A stretch of DNA of 64,000 bases from Polaribacter sp. GTDB taxonomy: Bacteria > Bacteroidota > Bacteroidia > Flavobacteriales > Flavobacteriaceae. Under the pieces are notes generated by a model. That model was given only the letters and a program-made list of their open reading frames with translations, had not been told where the DNA came from and ran no database searches. The DNA lies in contig JAQXEU010000009.1 in the NCBI GenBank assembly GCA_029250685.1, forward strand, positions 1-64,000. Direction: 5' to 3'. The translations under genes were made by a program, and so were the position numbers. Every line of letters starts with the position of its first letter. The stretch's first letter is position 1. Shown one piece after another: positions 63,702 to 64,000 of the stretch.

Positions 63702-63770
63702 AATTGCCTGTTCGAGTGCAGTCGAGAACTACTAGGCAATTGAATAATTAACCTCTCGACTGCGCTCGAG
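63702..63770. repeat. paired intergenic inverted repeat of the TCGAG/GAGCG type
   Basis: Arm 1 (63711-63727) and arm 2 (63754-63770) pair over 17 bp with two G-U wobbles in a plus-strand RNA. Arm 1 is itself bracketed by AATTGCCT (63702-63709) and AGGCAATT (63734-63741). The two helices cross, so they are alternatives or a pseudoknot. The core matches the element at 9129-9148. It lies between divergent pcm and the oxidoreductase gene. Confidence 0.65.
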
Positions 63771-63789
63771 GAGACAAAAATATATTTAT

Positions 63790-64000
63790 ATGCTAAAAGT
63801 AGGTGTTCTTGGCGCTGGTCATTTAGGGAAAATTCATCTCCGCTTATTACAACAATCAGATAAATACGTATTAGTAGGTTTTTACGATTCATTTACAGAA
63901 AATGCTAAAAAAGTTGCCAAAGAATTTGGGTATACGTTGTTTGATTCTGTAGAAAGTTTAATTGATGAAGTTGATGTTATTGATATTGTAACTCCAACAT
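63790..64000 (+). CDS. Gfo/Idh/MocA-family oxidoreductase (5' part)
   Basis: The frame from the ATG at 63790 stays open to the window end (70 codons). It begins with a dinucleotide-binding motif (KVGVLGAGHLGKIHLRLL). It continues GFYDSFTENAKKVAKEFG and VDVIDIVTPT, the standard first half of this NAD(P)-binding family. The substrate cannot be told. The gene continues beyond the window. Confidence 0.88.
   Translation, partial: MLKVGVLGAGHLGKIHLRLLQQSDKYVLVGFYDSFTENAKKVAKEFGYTLFDSVESLIDEVDVIDIVTPT

Noticed and set aside
1-64000. CRISPR arrays, insertion sequences, toxin-antitoxin pairs, restriction or other defence genes, replication origin
   Set aside because: I looked for repeated spacer units, transposase motifs, paired small genes and nuclease motifs on both strands and saw none. 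The window is mostly core genes.

Overview
The window looks like chromosomal core sequence from a marine-type Flavobacteriaceae (Bacteroidota), something like Polaribacter, Tenacibaculum or a relative. The evidence is strong A+T richness, promoters of the Bacteroidota form TAnnTTTG, a type IX secretion C-terminal sorting domain, a PorV/PorQ-type barrel, a bacillithiol deacetylase, a DUF4105/Lnb-like protein and LytS/LytTR signalling with a periplasmic propeller. I see no insertion sequence, phage, integrase cassette, CRISPR array or defence island. Genes are tightly packed and no gene-free stretch exceeds 300 bases.

Layout. 1-3.7 kb: a decayed caspase-like gene, a voltage-gated K+ channel with a zinc ribbon, miaA, an OmpH/Skp chaperone and a small unknown. 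3.7-10 kb (minus): guaB; a three-gene set (porin, FMN-binding protein, 4-TM protein); a 5'-nucleotidase-type lipoprotein; HMG-CoA lyase. 10-19.5 kb: an M28 peptidase, a VOC protein abutting a C-terminal gene fragment, LysE and pyrD, pheT, a thioredoxin-fold lipoprotein and an RlmL-like methyltransferase. 19.5-25.8 kb: a T9SS cargo protein, a methyltransferase, a ZIP transporter, a barrel gene split by an in-frame TGA, and recQ. 25.9-34.3 kb: kdsD, tatC, an AhpD-like gene, lptB, pssA, a YheT hydrolase, a PorV/PorQ-like protein, DUF4105/Lnb and a sugar-phosphate transferase. These are mostly envelope genes.

34.4-41 kb: a fused formimidoyltransferase-cyclodeaminase, a GNAT enzyme, aroQ, a small barrel, xerD, and a minus-strand cluster of coiled-coil protein, zapA, a probable 6S RNA and rny. 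41-49 kb: an M23 peptidase, a TonB-dependent receptor, a TlpA-like protein, an SGNH hydrolase, bcp, nth, and an ECF-type sigma factor followed by an unlisted 47-codon ORF. 49-58 kb: uvrA, a membrane protein, a lipoprotein, a LytS-type kinase and its LytTR regulator, and tRNA-His. 58-64 kb: bshB1, a trans-sulfuration enzyme, a MATE exporter, a DUF2520 protein, kdsC, pcm, and the start of a Gfo/Idh/MocA oxidoreductase.

Main points of interest. Five genes have a TAnnTTTG box ending only 4-5 nt before the start codon, which points to leaderless mRNAs. About eleven genes use non-ATG starts. Three DNA-repair proteins (RecQ, Nth, UvrA) lack metal-ligand cysteines of their families. Two genes are broken by single in-frame stops and a third is a fragment. 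The porin/FMN/4-TM operon is the best candidate for an uncharacterised envelope electron-transfer system. All function calls rest on reading the sequence and family knowledge; no searches were run.
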